Below are positions 36,443-45,641 of a stretch of DNA of 64,000 nt, one piece after another. The notes below the pieces were generated by a model. The model did not search any database and had not been told where the DNA came from. It was given only the letters and a program-made list of their open reading frames with translations. Location: NCBI RefSeq assembly GCF_030248535.1, contig NZ_JAHGAJ010000028.1, forward strand, positions 51,797 to 115,796, given 5' to 3'. This stretch comes from Vibrio sp. D404a (lineage in GTDB: Bacteria > Pseudomonadota > Gammaproteobacteria > Enterobacterales > Vibrionaceae). The first letter of the stretch is position 1, and each line of letters starts with the position of its first letter. Both the position numbers and the translations under genes were made by a program.

Positions 36443-37687
36443 ATGAGCCAATCACAAAAAAGAACCACGCTAAGCCTATCAAAAAACAGTGCTTCTGATA
36501 CAAACCGTAACAGTGCGGATTCAAAAGCGGCTGGACAGAACAAAGCCAAGCGAGCTTCTGGTAAACCAAGCAACAACAAAGGCGGGAAGGGCAAAGCTCC
36601 TTTTAAAAAAGGCACTTCTAATAACGCACCGAAAAGGTCGAATGGTTCGCACAAGTCTTCTGGCTCGAAGCGTGCTGGTGGTACACAACGCAATAAGAAT
36701 ACCGTAAAGCCAGTAGCGGGTTTACACCCAAGAAACCAACACACAGGGCGTTACGACTTCGATCTATTGGTCGCGGCTTTACCAGAGTTAAAAGCGCACT
36801 TAGTTAAGAACCCAGTAGGCGAAGATACGATCAATTTCTCTGATCCATTGGCGGTTAAACTACTGAACAAAGCGTTATTGTCGCATCACTATGGTGTTAA
36901 GCACTGGGATATTCCGGCTGGATACTTGTGCCCGCCGATTCCTGGTCGAGCGGACTACATTCACAGAGTGGCAGACATCCTTAATAGCGATGGTCAGGGC
37001 GAACCTTATAATCATCAATCAGTGAAAGCGTTAGACATCGGTGTTGGTGCGAACTGTATCTACCCAATTATCGGCGCCACGGAATACAAATGGCGTTGCA
37101 CGGGTAGTGATGTTGACCCTGTGTCGGTGAAAGCCGCGAATTTCATTGCTGAAAGTAACGTTAATTTAAAGGGTAAGGTTAAAGCACGTTTGCAAGCGGA
37201 CTCTGAATCTATCTTTAAGGGTGTGATAAAAGATAATGAACGTTACGATGTCACTATTTGTAACCCTCCATTCCACAGCTCTCTAGAAGAAGCGGAAAAG
37301 GGGACACAGCGTAAATTAGATAACCTAGCGGCAAATCGAGCTAAGAAAGCGGGTCAAACGTTCAAACCTGAATCGAAAAAAGCCAAGCAAAATAAGCCAA
37401 CTTTAAACTTTGGTGGCCAAAAAGCGGAGTTATGGTGTCCAGGTGGTGAAGCGGCATTCATCATGAAGATGGCACGTGAGAGCCAATTGTTTGCTACGCA
37501 AGTACTGTGGTTCACAACATTGATTTCAAAGAAAGACAACGTCGATATGCTTCGCTCTGAACTTGGAAAGCTTAAAGCGAAACAAGTGAAAGTCATAGAG
37601 ATGTCTCAAGGCCAGAAAGTGAGCCGCTTTGTAGCATGGACATTTATGGACAACGAGCAAAGACAAGAGTGGATCGCACTTAAATAA
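36443..37687 (+). CDS. rlmF: 23S rRNA (adenine-1618-N6)-methyltransferase
   Basis: RlmF (414 aa) methylates A1618 of 23S rRNA using SAM. The first 95 residues are a Lys/Ser/Gly-rich, disordered, very basic tail that probably helps RNA binding. The methyltransferase core follows with the SAM site LDIGVGANCIYPIIG and the catalytic NPPF (274-277), in ICNPPFHSS. The length is larger than E. coli YbiN because of the basic tail, as in other vibrios. It lies 4 bp after ygjP and ends at a strong terminator. Confidence 0.95.
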   Translation: MSQSQKRTTLSLSKNSASDTNRNSADSKAAGQNKAKRASGKPSNNKGGKGKAPFKKGTSNNAPKRSNGSHKSSGSKRAGGTQRNKNTVKPVAGLHPRNQHTGRYDFDLLVAALPELKAHLVKNPVGEDTINFSDPLAVKLLNKALLSHHYGVKHWDIPAGYLCPPIPGRADYIHRVADILNSDGQGEPYNHQSVKALDIGVGANCIYPIIGATEYKWRCTGSDVDPVSVKAANFIAESNVNLKGKVKARLQADSESIFKGVIKDNERYDVTICNPPFHSSLEEAEKGTQRKLDNLAANRAKKAGQTFKPESKKAKQNKPTLNFGGQKAELWCPGGEAAFIMKMARESQLFATQVLWFTTLISKKDNVDMLRSELGKLKAKQVKVIEMSQGQKVSRFVAWTFMDNEQRQEWIALK

Positions 37688-37733
37688 CGGCTCACACTGC
37701 AAAACGAGAAAGTATCGTTAACTTCCTTAAATT

Positions 37734-37772
37734 AAAACGGGCTTGTTGTTCATTCAACAAGCCCGTTTTTTA
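37734..37772. terminator. Bidirectional terminator between rlmF and the PilW-like gene
   Basis: AAAACGGGCTTGTTG / CAACAAGCCCGTTTT has a 6-nt loop and T tract, a 15-bp stem serving both converging genes. Confidence 0.88.
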
Positions 37773-37782
37773 TCAGATTTAG

Positions 37783-38517
37783 TTAAGCAGAGATCAATTC
37801 ATCCAATTTGCTTTGGTACTTCTTCTCAAGCGCGTGATTGCCCGCTTTCCTTTCAAGGTCGATTAATATTTGAAGTGATGGTATTTGATAACCATATCGC
37901 TGGTGGAATTTAAACAGACGAAGCCTCGCATCATTGTAATCGGCTTCACTTACTTCAATTTTAGATAGTTGTAATATCGACTTTACTCGGTTCGGGTCAT
38001 GGTCAATCGCACGCGTGAAGTAGTACTTGGCTCGTTCAGTATTACCTGCCTTAAATGCGCAAAAAGCCGCATTCTCATAACTGGCGGATACTAAGTAGTA
38101 ATAGGGCTGGTCAATGGCGCGATTAAAGTACTTATCGGCCTGTTCATACTCGCCTTGCTTACACAAAAACGTACCGTAGTTATTGAGAACATTGCCGTTT
38201 CTTGAGTCTAGGCTTAGCGCTTTTCGGTACGCAGACCTCGCTTCATCCACTTCACCCACTTGTTCATAATAATGGGCCATAGAGAGCCGAGCACGGTAGT
38301 AGTCTGGTGCATGTTGAATCGCGAGTTCGAGGTTTTCTCGTGCACGAACCATGTTTTGTTGTTCCATATATCCTAAGCCAAGCGCAATCCTAGATTCAGA
38401 CATTGAAACGGGGTCAGAGTCGACCTTTTTGGTGTCTCCCTCTGTAACGGAAACACAGCCCGAAACTAAGATGGCGAGAGTAGTAATGAATGAATGTAAT
38501 AACTTGGATGAGGGCAT
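37783..38517 (-). CDS. PilW/PilF-like TPR lipoprotein
   Basis: A 244-residue lipoprotein (lipobox LVSGC, Cys21) with about five to six tetratricopeptide repeats (for example ALSLDSRNGNVLNNYGTFLC and AGNTERAKYYFTRAI). PilW/PilF is the outer-membrane pilotin that helps PilQ secretin assembly in type IV pili. The usual pilF gene of vibrios sits next to rlmN and ispG, which are not here, so this is probably a paralogue with a related pilotin role, perhaps for another pilus or secretion system. It ends convergently with rlmF. Confidence 0.78.
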   Translation of the reverse strand: MPSSKLLHSFITTLAILVSGCVSVTEGDTKKVDSDPVSMSESRIALGLGYMEQQNMVRARENLELAIQHAPDYYRARLSMAHYYEQVGEVDEARSAYRKALSLDSRNGNVLNNYGTFLCKQGEYEQADKYFNRAIDQPYYYLVSASYENAAFCAFKAGNTERAKYYFTRAIDHDPNRVKSILQLSKIEVSEADYNDARLRLFKFHQRYGYQIPSLQILIDLERKAGNHALEKKYQSKLDELISA

Positions 38518-38692
38518 TAACGGGCTCCTTCTCGATGCCTGTTCATGATATGAGAAGTCGTTAATTTAAATGGCAAAAAGGTGAGGTAATGCGACTCACC
38601 CACCATAAAAAAGCCATTTGTTACCGACTCCAAATCGAGTGATGACAAACGGCTCGCACGAATGATGTGACTTGAAGATCGAATTAACGGAG

Positions 38693-39634
38693 TTAGTCGT
38701 CTTTGGTGAAGTTCTCTTCGCTGAAATGTTCCAGATCGTATGGTGTTTGTTGGTAAACACAATAGTTTAGCCAGTTCGAAAACAATAGATGACCGTGGCT
38801 ACGCCAGCTCGCAACAGGCTTGTTGTCTGGATTATTGTTCGGGTAATAGTTGATTGGAATAACGGGCTCCATACCTTCACCGAGGTCTCGTACGTATTCA
38901 TTATGCAGCGTATGTGCATCATATTCTGGATGACCAGTAACGAACACGTTTCGCTTGTCTTTAGTCGCGGCCAGGTAAACCCCCGCAACATCTGACGTTG
39001 CTAGAATATCAAGGTCAGTATGGTCCGATAGGTATTCCGGTGAGAAGTCGGCATAGCGAGAGTGTGGAGCCAAGAAGGTATCATCAAACCCTCGCAGGAT
39101 CGGATGGTATGGGTTATGGATCTCATGATGGTAAACACCAGACAACTTCTCTTTACGCGTTCTTTTCGGTAGGTCGTACAGCAGTTTCAAGCCCGCTTGA
39201 GCAGCCCAACATACGTAAAGAGTAGAAGTCACGTGCTTGTTTGCCCACTCCATGATGGTCTTTAGGTGGTCCCAGTAGATCACATCTTCAAATTGCACTA
39301 ACCCTAACGGCGCACCAGTGATGATCAGTCCATCAAAGTTGCGGTTCTTGACCATCTCAAACTGGCGATAAAAGTTATCAAGGTGCTCAGTCGGTGTGTT
39401 TTTACTTGGTCGGTCATCAATGCGTAATAGTTCTACATCGACTTGCAGTGGGCTGTTCGATAGTAGGCGCAAGAATTGAGTTTCAGTTTCAATCTTCTTT
39501 GGCATTAGGTTGAGGATCAAGACTCGAAGTGGACGGATTTCCTGTGTCGATGCTCTTGATAGCGGCATAACAAAGATGTTTTCTTCGCGAAGAACATCGC
39601 TCGCTGGCAATTGGTCTGGAATGCGGATAGGCAC
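38693..39634 (-). CDS. metA: Homoserine O-succinyltransferase
   Basis: MetA (313 aa) transfers succinyl (or acetyl) from CoA to homoserine, the first committed step of methionine synthesis. The catalytic triad is intact: C142 (YVCWAAQAGL), H235 and E237 (TGHPEYD), at the standard numbering. Upstream, MetJ boxes indicate repression by S-adenosylmethionine. About 175 bp separate its stop codon from the PilW-like gene; nothing else is seen there. Confidence 0.97.
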   Translation of the reverse strand: MPIRIPDQLPASDVLREENIFVMPLSRASTQEIRPLRVLILNLMPKKIETETQFLRLLSNSPLQVDVELLRIDDRPSKNTPTEHLDNFYRQFEMVKNRNFDGLIITGAPLGLVQFEDVIYWDHLKTIMEWANKHVTSTLYVCWAAQAGLKLLYDLPKRTRKEKLSGVYHHEIHNPYHPILRGFDDTFLAPHSRYADFSPEYLSDHTDLDILATSDVAGVYLAATKDKRNVFVTGHPEYDAHTLHNEYVRDLGEGMEPVIPINYYPNNNPDNKPVASWRSHGHLLFSNWLNYCVYQQTPYDLEHFSEENFTKDD

Positions 39635-39651
39635 AGCTTTCTCCCTAAGCT

Positions 39652-39675
39652 AGATATTTAGACGTCTATACTTCT
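39652..39675 (-). promoter_or_regulatory. MetJ operator of metA
   Basis: Three contiguous 8-mers, AGATATTT, AGACGTCT and ATACTTCT, match the MetJ met box AGACGTCT at 5, 8 and 6 positions. They start 18 bp before the metA start codon. The tandem layout fits cooperative MetJ dimers with SAM corepressor. A possible promoter lies just upstream on the minus strand (TCGACA, 15 bp, TATAGA). Confidence 0.85.
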
Positions 39676-39907
39676 GAATCTATAATATATTGTGACGCTT
39701 GTCGACATACAAAACGCACCTTTGTAAATATTTCGTTATTGAATCTACAAAGCACCTAAACAGGACTGTTGTTAAGGAGTCAGTATTGAAGCGGTTGAGC
39801 AAACATGTGTTGGTCGTTGAAACATAAATTAGCGCTTAGTGATCTAGGTTTATGATTCTGGCCTCAGATACGTTAACATTCTGCTTTCGCGTTATTTTTA
39901 GCTAAGG

Positions 39908-40291
39908 GTGAGTAAAAGTTTGAAACTTATCTTAATTCGAGGCTTACCCGGTTCTGGTAAATCGACGAGAGCAAAATCTCTGGATGCTTTCCATGTGGAA
40001 GCCGATATGTATTTTGTAAATGACCAAGGTGTCTACTGTTTCGATCCGGTTTTACTTCCGCAAGCGCATGCGTGGTGTCAAAAGCGTGCGGAAGAGGCCT
40101 TAAAACAAGGGCTTGATGTGGTGGTCTCGAACACGTTTGTCAAACAGTGGGAAATGAAAGCGTATCGAAAAATGGCACGTAAACATGGTGCAGAACTTGT
40201 GATAGAGGTGTGCCGTGAACAGTATGGCAACATTCACGGGGTGCCTGAGTCTGTTGTTGAACGAATGAGGAAAGATTGGCAAGAACAGTAA
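39908..40291 (+). CDS. Small P-loop kinase-like ATP-binding protein
   Basis: A 127-residue AAA/P-loop protein with Walker A GLPGSGKS (12-19) immediately after the first strand, a conserved EADMYFV acidic motif and a C-terminal VPESVVERMRKDW helix. The pattern resembles phage-type polynucleotide kinase 5'-domain proteins and other small P-loop kinases. The substrate is unknown. GTG 39908 is used here; TTG 39920 would begin with MKLILIRG and has better ribosome-site spacing, so the first four residues are uncertain. Single gene. Confidence 0.78.
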   Translation: MSKSLKLILIRGLPGSGKSTRAKSLDAFHVEADMYFVNDQGVYCFDPVLLPQAHAWCQKRAEEALKQGLDVVVSNTFVKQWEMKAYRKMARKHGAELVIEVCREQYGNIHGVPESVVERMRKDWQEQ

Positions 40292-40372
40292 TTTCGCCAG
40301 CACCACGCCAGCTCATCGAAAATCTCGTCTTGTAAGAACATAGACAAAAACAGTTAAAGGGTTAATTGAACA

Positions 40373-40795
40373 ATGGCAAAGCGTTCTGTAGTCGTGGATA
40401 TGACTTCTTATGGTATTTACTCCACTTGGGATTCGCGATCGAAAGATCTACCAAAGATTCAGGAGTTTACCAATAGGGTAGAGGCTGAGATTGATGTGGA
40501 GTTTGGCTATATCCTTAACATCAAGAAAGCCAAAGGTGAGAAAATTCGCTACTGTATTTATCACCCAAATATCACTACCGAAAAAGGAGAGGTGCTTGAA
40601 CCTTTTGATGGTGAAGAGTATGTCGGCAGTAACGACTGGGACTTCTATCTTGGTGACACAATCTGGGAGCCTATCGATAACAAAATCGGTAAGTGGCGCA
40701 TGACTGTCGAGTTAAAGGGTAAAGTGATCGCAGATAAAACCTTTGATCTCGTAGCCAAAGATGAAGGTCAGTTTTGGAAAAGGCGAGGCTTCTAA
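40373..40795 (+). CDS. DUF3859 family protein
   Basis: A 140-residue protein with a beta-sandwich-like pattern. Characteristic segments are VDMTSYGIYSTWD at the start, an internal EFGYILNIKKAKGEKIRYCIYHPNI (read in parts) and the C-terminal WRMTVELKGKVIADKTFDL. This is the DUF3859 family, of unknown function. No signal peptide, so cytoplasmic. It lies 81 bp after the P-loop gene in the same direction, with a terminator downstream. Confidence 0.8.
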   Translation: MAKRSVVVDMTSYGIYSTWDSRSKDLPKIQEFTNRVEAEIDVEFGYILNIKKAKGEKIRYCIYHPNITTEKGEVLEPFDGEEYVGSNDWDFYLGDTIWEPIDNKIGKWRMTVELKGKVIADKTFDLVAKDEGQFWKRRGF

Positions 40796-40870
40796 GCTGC
40801 TGTCTTAGGTTCTTAAAGCTCTATCCAAATAACAAAGTTCCATTCAAATACTAAAATTCTATTCAGATAC

Positions 40871-40898
40871 TAAAGCCAAGCCGTTACGCTTGGCTTTG
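40871..40898 (+). terminator. Terminator after the DUF3859 gene
   Basis: AAAGCCAAGC / GCTTGGCTTT with a 6-nt loop. The following 210 bp to the next gene hold no other recognisable element. Confidence 0.8.
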
Positions 40899-41111
40899 TC
40901 ATTTCTTGCTTTGTTGAGCATATCTTCCCTAAATTAGACTCCTTTATAGTCGAATGTAACCTGTTGATTTATTTGTATTTACTCTCTCATTGATATAAAA
41001 GAGTCTCTTTCTTTCTATAAATAATGGAGAGTCTCGAAAGCAATATGGATACTACACCTTCACCGAAGTAGAGCGTTAAAGGTTCTATGTGCCTCTTTTT
41101 ATGGGTGAAAT

Positions 41112-41405
41112 ATGATAACGATAGAAACCGCACTGTTTGGTCCCCTAACAATCAGTAGCAGTCAATTGATAGACCATTCTCGTACAAGCAGTAAGAAAGC
41201 CCAAAGGACGACTAAGAACATATTCACCGCAATAAATGCTAGCGACAACCAACCCATAACCATCGATGAGGCATTAGAGGTACGTCATAAGACACACTTC
41301 ATTTGTGATGATTGTGGTCAAAGATTAAGAGCACATAAACGCTCGAAAACTGGTGCGAATGCACACTTCGAGCATCTTATAAAGAATCCATACTGTAAGT
41401 ATTGA
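41112..41405 (+). CDS. Small CoiA-like zinc-finger protein, function unknown
   Basis: A 97-residue protein. Residues 61-95 form a putative zinc finger: C65-x2-C68, H85, H88 and C95 in THFICDDCGQRL and AHFEHLIKNPYCKY. This pattern resembles the N-terminal zinc-binding segment of competence protein CoiA and some restriction-related nucleases, but the nuclease domain itself is absent. The N-terminal 50 residues are Ser/Thr-rich. It is followed by a small membrane protein gene and could be co-transcribed. Confidence 0.68.
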   Translation: MITIETALFGPLTISSSQLIDHSRTSSKKAQRTTKNIFTAINASDNQPITIDEALEVRHKTHFICDDCGQRLRAHKRSKTGANAHFEHLIKNPYCKY

Positions 41406-41460
41406 TATTATGCTCAATTGTTTATTTAGAGTCTGAAATCAAACCAAGAAAGGAAATTTA

Positions 41461-41712
41461 ATGTTGTATATTCTTGCCTTAGCTATCGCTATAGCGATCG
41501 TTGTGTTTATTGCTAACTCCAAGAATAGAACCAAAGCAGAGCAGCTAAAAGACTCATACCTGAAGAGATATGCGAACAATGAAGGACGATTTAGTCAGAA
41601 TGATTTTTTGAACGTTGTCTTCACTCAGCTAGAGAAGGGGAACCGAGTAGCCGCTAAAGATATCAAAGAAGCGTTTGATATTATGGTAAAAGTGGAAGCT
41701 TCTCCCAAATAA
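41461..41712 (+). CDS. Small single-pass membrane protein, function unknown
   Basis: An 83-residue protein with one N-terminal transmembrane helix (about 2-19) and a charged cytosolic tail that looks helical (DFLNVVFTQLEKGNRVAAKDI). The ribosome site AAGGAAA is strong. It lies 55 bp after the zinc-finger gene and before a terminator. No family is recognised. Confidence 0.7.
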   Translation: MLYILALAIAIAIVVFIANSKNRTKAEQLKDSYLKRYANNEGRFSQNDFLNVVFTQLEKGNRVAAKDIKEAFDIMVKVEASPK

Positions 41713-41735
41713 CTCAGCGCTACGTTTTCTAGATA

Positions 41736-41766
41736 GCAAAAAGCCAAGCAACGATGCTTGGCTTTG
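41736..41766. terminator. Terminator after the small membrane protein gene
   Basis: AAAAAGCCAAGCA / TGCTTGGCTTT with a 4-nt loop and flanking A/T tracts, usable from both directions (also for the PepT-like gene on the minus strand). Its stem nearly repeats that of the terminator at 40871. Confidence 0.82.
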
Positions 41767-41782
41767 TTGATTTTGGTCTATT

Positions 41783-42889
41783 TTACTGCGTTACGTAAGT
41801 AATCACGAACTCAGTGATTGATACCATGTCTTTAACTGCGATGTACTCTTCAGTCGTATGTACTTTCGCCATGCCAGTTGAAAGGTTAACTGTTGTTAGC
41901 CCTTTTGCATTGAAGTTGTTTGCGTCGCTACCGCCACCTGTACCTTTGGTCGCGGCCGTAATGCCTAACTTGTCGAATGCTGACTTGATTGAAAGAATGT
42001 GCGGGTGATCGTCGGCAATAACGAAGGCATCGTATGCGCGAGTGGATTCGATTTCAACTTCAGCACCGAACTGCTTAGCACTCTCTTCGAATGTAGAGAT
42101 CATGTGGTCAACTTGATTAGTTAGTTTGTCGCCGTTCAATGAGCGAGCTTCTGCAACCACTGTTAGTTCAGGCATTACGATGTTTGTTGCTTGTCCGCCT
42201 TTAACAATACCGATGTTTGCCGTCGTTTCTTCGTCGATACGTAGCAAATTCATCTTAGTGATTGCGTCAGCCGCAACTTGAATAGCGCTAATGCCTTCTT
42301 CTGGTGCTAAACCAGCGTGCGCAGGACGGCCTTTGATCTTAGCGACAATCTTTTGTTGGCCCGGAGCTGCATTCACGATTGTGCCAATTGGACCGCCTGT
42401 ATCTAGTACAATCGCGTTGTCTGATTGGATGAAAGACATGTCAAAGTTCAGTGAACCAAATAGACCGCCTTCTTCATACACTGTGAATGCAATCTCGATG
42501 GTTTGGTGTTCACGACCTTCAGCTTTAATGCAGCGCACAGCTTCCATGATCGCAGCGATACCCGACTTGTCGTCACCACCAAGGATTGTATTACCTTTAG
42601 AGCGGATGATGCCGTCTTCGATGATAGGCTCAATACCAATACCCGGTGTTACGGTATCCATGTGGCAGCTAAATACAGTGCTGCCTTCTAGTGAGCCCTC
42701 TAAGCGTGCATAGATGTTGAAGCCGTTAGAGACTTCTTCTGGAACAGGCAGTTTGTGAACTTGAAAACCAAGCTCGCCTAACTGCTCAGCAAGTGCTTCT
42801 GCGATTGCTTTTTCGTTACGTGATTCACTGTCAATTTTTACTAGATCACAAAAGTGTTCAACTAAACGTTGCTCATTAATTTGGGTCAT
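41783..42889 (-). CDS. M20 family peptidase (PepT-like)
   Basis: A 368-residue zinc peptidase of family M20, PepT-2/tripeptidase-like subgroup. Zinc and catalytic residues are recognisable: H and D in SCHMDTV, the bridging Asp in LGGDDKSG, the Glu pair in VYEEGG, the Asp in VLDTGG and the last His in TGMAKVHTTEE. The inserted dimerisation domain is present. It likely removes N-terminal residues from short peptides. Single gene; about 210 bp upstream without other features. Confidence 0.92.
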   Translation of the reverse strand: MTQINEQRLVEHFCDLVKIDSESRNEKAIAEALAEQLGELGFQVHKLPVPEEVSNGFNIYARLEGSLEGSTVFSCHMDTVTPGIGIEPIIEDGIIRSKGNTILGGDDKSGIAAIMEAVRCIKAEGREHQTIEIAFTVYEEGGLFGSLNFDMSFIQSDNAIVLDTGGPIGTIVNAAPGQQKIVAKIKGRPAHAGLAPEEGISAIQVAADAITKMNLLRIDEETTANIGIVKGGQATNIVMPELTVVAEARSLNGDKLTNQVDHMISTFEESAKQFGAEVEIESTRAYDAFVIADDHPHILSIKSAFDKLGITAATKGTGGGSDANNFNAKGLTTVNLSTGMAKVHTTEEYIAVKDMVSITEFVITYVTQ

Positions 42890-43098
42890 TGTTAACTCTC
42901 ATTATATTGACCACTTTTTCATCTGAAATAGTGGCCTGTAGGAACAGGAAATTCAATATAACGCCAAGTAGGCGGTAGATTGTCTGAGTTAAATCAAGAA
43001 AATGCTCTGAATCGCCTAAAAGTTTTAAAAAATTGAGTCGTTAATCTATGACACTTTTATCAAAAAGGGTTGGCATCATTGTGGTGAATTTGTGCAAA

Positions 43099-43563
43099 TC
43101 AACGCGCAGCGATTTGAATAAGGCTAACGCCAAACAAACGCTCGACGCTTTTGGTGGCATCGGTATTCATGCGATGGTTAATCACAGCAATAACGGAGTG
43201 CATCAGTTGACCAGAGAACGCCTCGCCACCTTGATGGACTACGGAGTGATGGAACGTTAAGCGAAGTACAGCAACAAAGTCTTGGTTGAAAAGTGCTTTT
43301 CGCCAACTGGTTTCTAGCTCAACTAGCCCCTTAGTGAGATTGAGCTGATCGATAATGACAGTAAGAAAGCGCCCTTGAAGAGCCAGTAGGAAGTCTGTCT
43401 TTTTAGGAAAGTGATGGCTGATGCCTGTTCGGGATATTTTTGTCGCCTGACTGAGTGTGGTATAAGACATCTTATCGTAGCCCATTGTCAGTAATTGATG
43501 TGTGGCGGTATCAAGAATTAAATTGACTGTGATAAGAGTATCTTCTTTGCTGCGCTTCGGCAT
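43099..43563 (-). CDS. TetR family transcriptional regulator
   Basis: A 154-residue protein, shorter than most TetR regulators (about 190-210). The N-terminal HTH is recognisable (MSYTTLSQATKISRTGISHHFPKKTDFLLAL), while the ligand-binding part is reduced. It has no adjacent divergent partner gene; the target may be itself. The C-terminal tail ends normally rather than by visible frameshift. About 170 AT-rich bases separate it from the upstream GGDEF gene. Confidence 0.82.
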   Translation of the reverse strand: MPKRSKEDTLITVNLILDTATHQLLTMGYDKMSYTTLSQATKISRTGISHHFPKKTDFLLALQGRFLTVIIDQLNLTKGLVELETSWRKALFNQDFVAVLRLTFHHSVVHQGGEAFSGQLMHSVIAVINHRMNTDATKSVERLFGVSLIQIAAR

Positions 43564-43734
43564 TGGATTCGACCATAATAATCAAAAAGAGAAATGACTA
43601 TACTCCTTTTGGGTATGCTATTCCATTAATTGGAGTGGTGGAATCAAAATTATATTTAGTGTGTATTACCTAAAGTTAAATAATTGATTAACATAGAATC
43701 AAAAAAACAACTTATTAATATATTTAATTTCTTT

Positions 43735-44943
43735 CTATAAATTTGAGCTGATTTCATCCACCTCTGTTACAACATTATTTCGACCTCTTGATTTTGCTTT
43801 ATATAGCGCTTGATCTGCGCGATCAATCAACTCAATCGGTTTGCTATCTTTATTTGGCTTCGCCGTTGCAATACCAAGGCTTATCGTTATCCATTGGCTG
43901 CACCCTGAAAAGTCGTGAGGAAGTTTCATTGCCTCAACAGCTTCTCGCAGTGCTTCAGCGTACTTAGCTACCGACTCCGGATTCACCGACTGCACGTCAT
44001 TCGACTCCAGGTTACCTTGCGGGATAATCGCTATAAACTCTTCCCCTCCAACACGAGCCACCATTGTTTCCGCAGTAGGTGGAGTGACAGATTTTATCGT
44101 CTGTGCGACTTGTTTTAGGCCTTCATCGCCAGCGACGTGACCGTAGTTGTCGTTGTAGGGCTTGAAGAAGTCGATGTCGATCAAGACAACACTGAGGCTT
44201 TGTCTATTTTCCAATGCAGTTTGCCATATGTTTGGAATAGTGTTGTTGAAGTAAGTTCGATTATTAAGGCCAGTAAGAGCATCCGTTTCTGACATTTTTT
44301 GAATACGTTCGTTAGCGCGGGATAAATCGGTGATCAATCGTTCCCTTTCTGCATCTTCTAATAGCCATTGCAGTGAACGTTTGTGCAGTTTCGCTATATA
44401 AAAGCAAAGATAGACAATTCCCGTTGCAATAATAGTTGCACCAGCGAGGGTATATCCCTTAACCCAAATTAAATAAACAGCGATAGGTCCCATTAGAGAC
44501 CAGAAATAGCAATGGAAGGCGCCGCGAAAATTGATGTGATATATAACACCACCAAAGGCAAGACCAGAGGCGATCAGTACGATTGGCAGCTCTATATTTG
44601 GGTAACCAGTATTCATGGCCAATATTGAACCCGCTGACCAGACAACACCTAAAGCGCCACTTGTTATCGCATAGATCCAATAGGTTTTGTCGCAGTGCAC
44701 GATTGACGATAGGTTGTTGTGCAAGTATCGAATGTAGCCGTAGCGGCACGCGAGTGTTATGAGCAAGATGCTAAGCCAAACCAATGCTCGAATCGAAGAG
44801 TCGAAAACTACCTGAGACAAGATGTAACAAACAATACCGACGATAGCATGGTTTAACGCGATAAATGGGTAGCTGTTAAACGCCGCTTTATAGGCACTTT
44901 GCCGAACTTGGATGGGAATGCTTTTGGTAGTCACAGGGCTCAA
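43735..44943 (-). CDS. Membrane diguanylate cyclase
   Basis: A 402-residue protein with five to six membrane helices in the first 190 residues, a short coiled-coil linker, and a C-terminal GGDEF domain. The catalytic RVGGEEF and metal-binding DIDFFKPYND are intact, so it should synthesise c-di-GMP. An RxxD inhibitory site is not visible. The membrane part is a sensor without a recognised named domain. Single gene, divergent from nothing nearby. Confidence 0.92.
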   Translation of the reverse strand: MSPVTTKSIPIQVRQSAYKAAFNSYPFIALNHAIVGIVCYILSQVVFDSSIRALVWLSILLITLACRYGYIRYLHNNLSSIVHCDKTYWIYAITSGALGVVWSAGSILAMNTGYPNIELPIVLIASGLAFGGVIYHINFRGAFHCYFWSLMGPIAVYLIWVKGYTLAGATIIATGIVYLCFYIAKLHKRSLQWLLEDAERERLITDLSRANERIQKMSETDALTGLNNRTYFNNTIPNIWQTALENRQSLSVVLIDIDFFKPYNDNYGHVAGDEGLKQVAQTIKSVTPPTAETMVARVGGEEFIAIIPQGNLESNDVQSVNPESVAKYAEALREAVEAMKLPHDFSGCSQWITISLGIATAKPNKDSKPIELIDRADQALYKAKSRGRNNVVTEVDEISSNL

Positions 44944-45099
44944 AGTAAACAGATTGAAGTACTGTTAATATAGGCATGCTTACAATCAGTTTGCAATACT
45001 GTTTAATGGCCTGTTAACACTTTTGTGATTAAAGAAGACGAATATGCAGAGTTCGATGCAAGATAATTGAGGGGCAAGTATGTTATGGACAAATCATTC

Positions 45100-45141
45100 A
45101 AAAGACAGCAAACCTCACTTGGGGAAGTAGGGTTTGCTGTC
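45100..45141 (-). terminator. Strong hairpin terminator of the 61-aa gene
   Basis: On the minus strand an 11-bp stem GACAGCAAACC/GGTTTGCTGTC encloses a second stem (ACTT-GGGG-AAGT) and is followed by TTTT. It is about 65 nt after the small gene. Confidence 0.7.
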
Positions 45142-45204
45142 ACTAAGAGTTCAAACATGAATGTTGTTGATTTGCTAGTCAGTGCTCAAAAGGGGAATCA
45201 AAAA

Positions 45205-45390
45205 TTATTTAGCAATGCCTTGCAGTAATTCAACAAGCTCCGTTTCAGTAGATGGTTCTTTTTCAAGTTCATAGACGGCAGAAGCACCTCCTTTCAACAT
45301 GTAAGCACGTGTACTGCAGTGATCATAATGGAACCATTTTCCATCAACACATACATCGGTATAACATCTTGGGTCTTGTTTCAGTTCCAT
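45205..45390 (-). CDS. Small cysteine-containing protein, function unknown
   Basis: A 61-residue protein with cysteines at 9, 14 and 25 plus several His residues, then an acidic helical C-terminus (TETELVELLQGI). An AAGGGCG ribosome-like site is 5 nt upstream, and a terminator follows the gene. No family is recognised; it looks like a small conserved Vibrio protein. About 260 bp on one side and 250 bp on the other hold no other gene. Confidence 0.6.
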   Translation of the reverse strand: MELKQDPRCYTDVCVDGKWFHYDHCSTRAYMLKGGASAVYELEKEPSTETELVELLQGIAK

Positions 45391-45641
45391 ATTGTCGCCC
45401 TTAACATTTGGTTAACGATTTTTATGCTAGTTGATCACATATGTTGCCAAATTGATCTAAATCAATAATTGTTTGGTTTTGTGTACGATAAATGCTCAAA
45501 AAGCGTGATGTATTGCAGTTGTGACTTGTTGAACGTACGGGTGAGGCGGGTGTGAAGGGCACCTAGCCACTGCTTTTTCTTGCCTATAAGCGCATTTATA
45601 CATACGCTAACGGTTCTAGTTTTTAGTTAAGCAATGGCAAA

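Noticed and set aside
43048..43260. Plus-strand frame of 70 codons
   Set aside because: It overlaps the TetR gene on the opposite strand, which has a clear HTH; the plus frame shows no family features.
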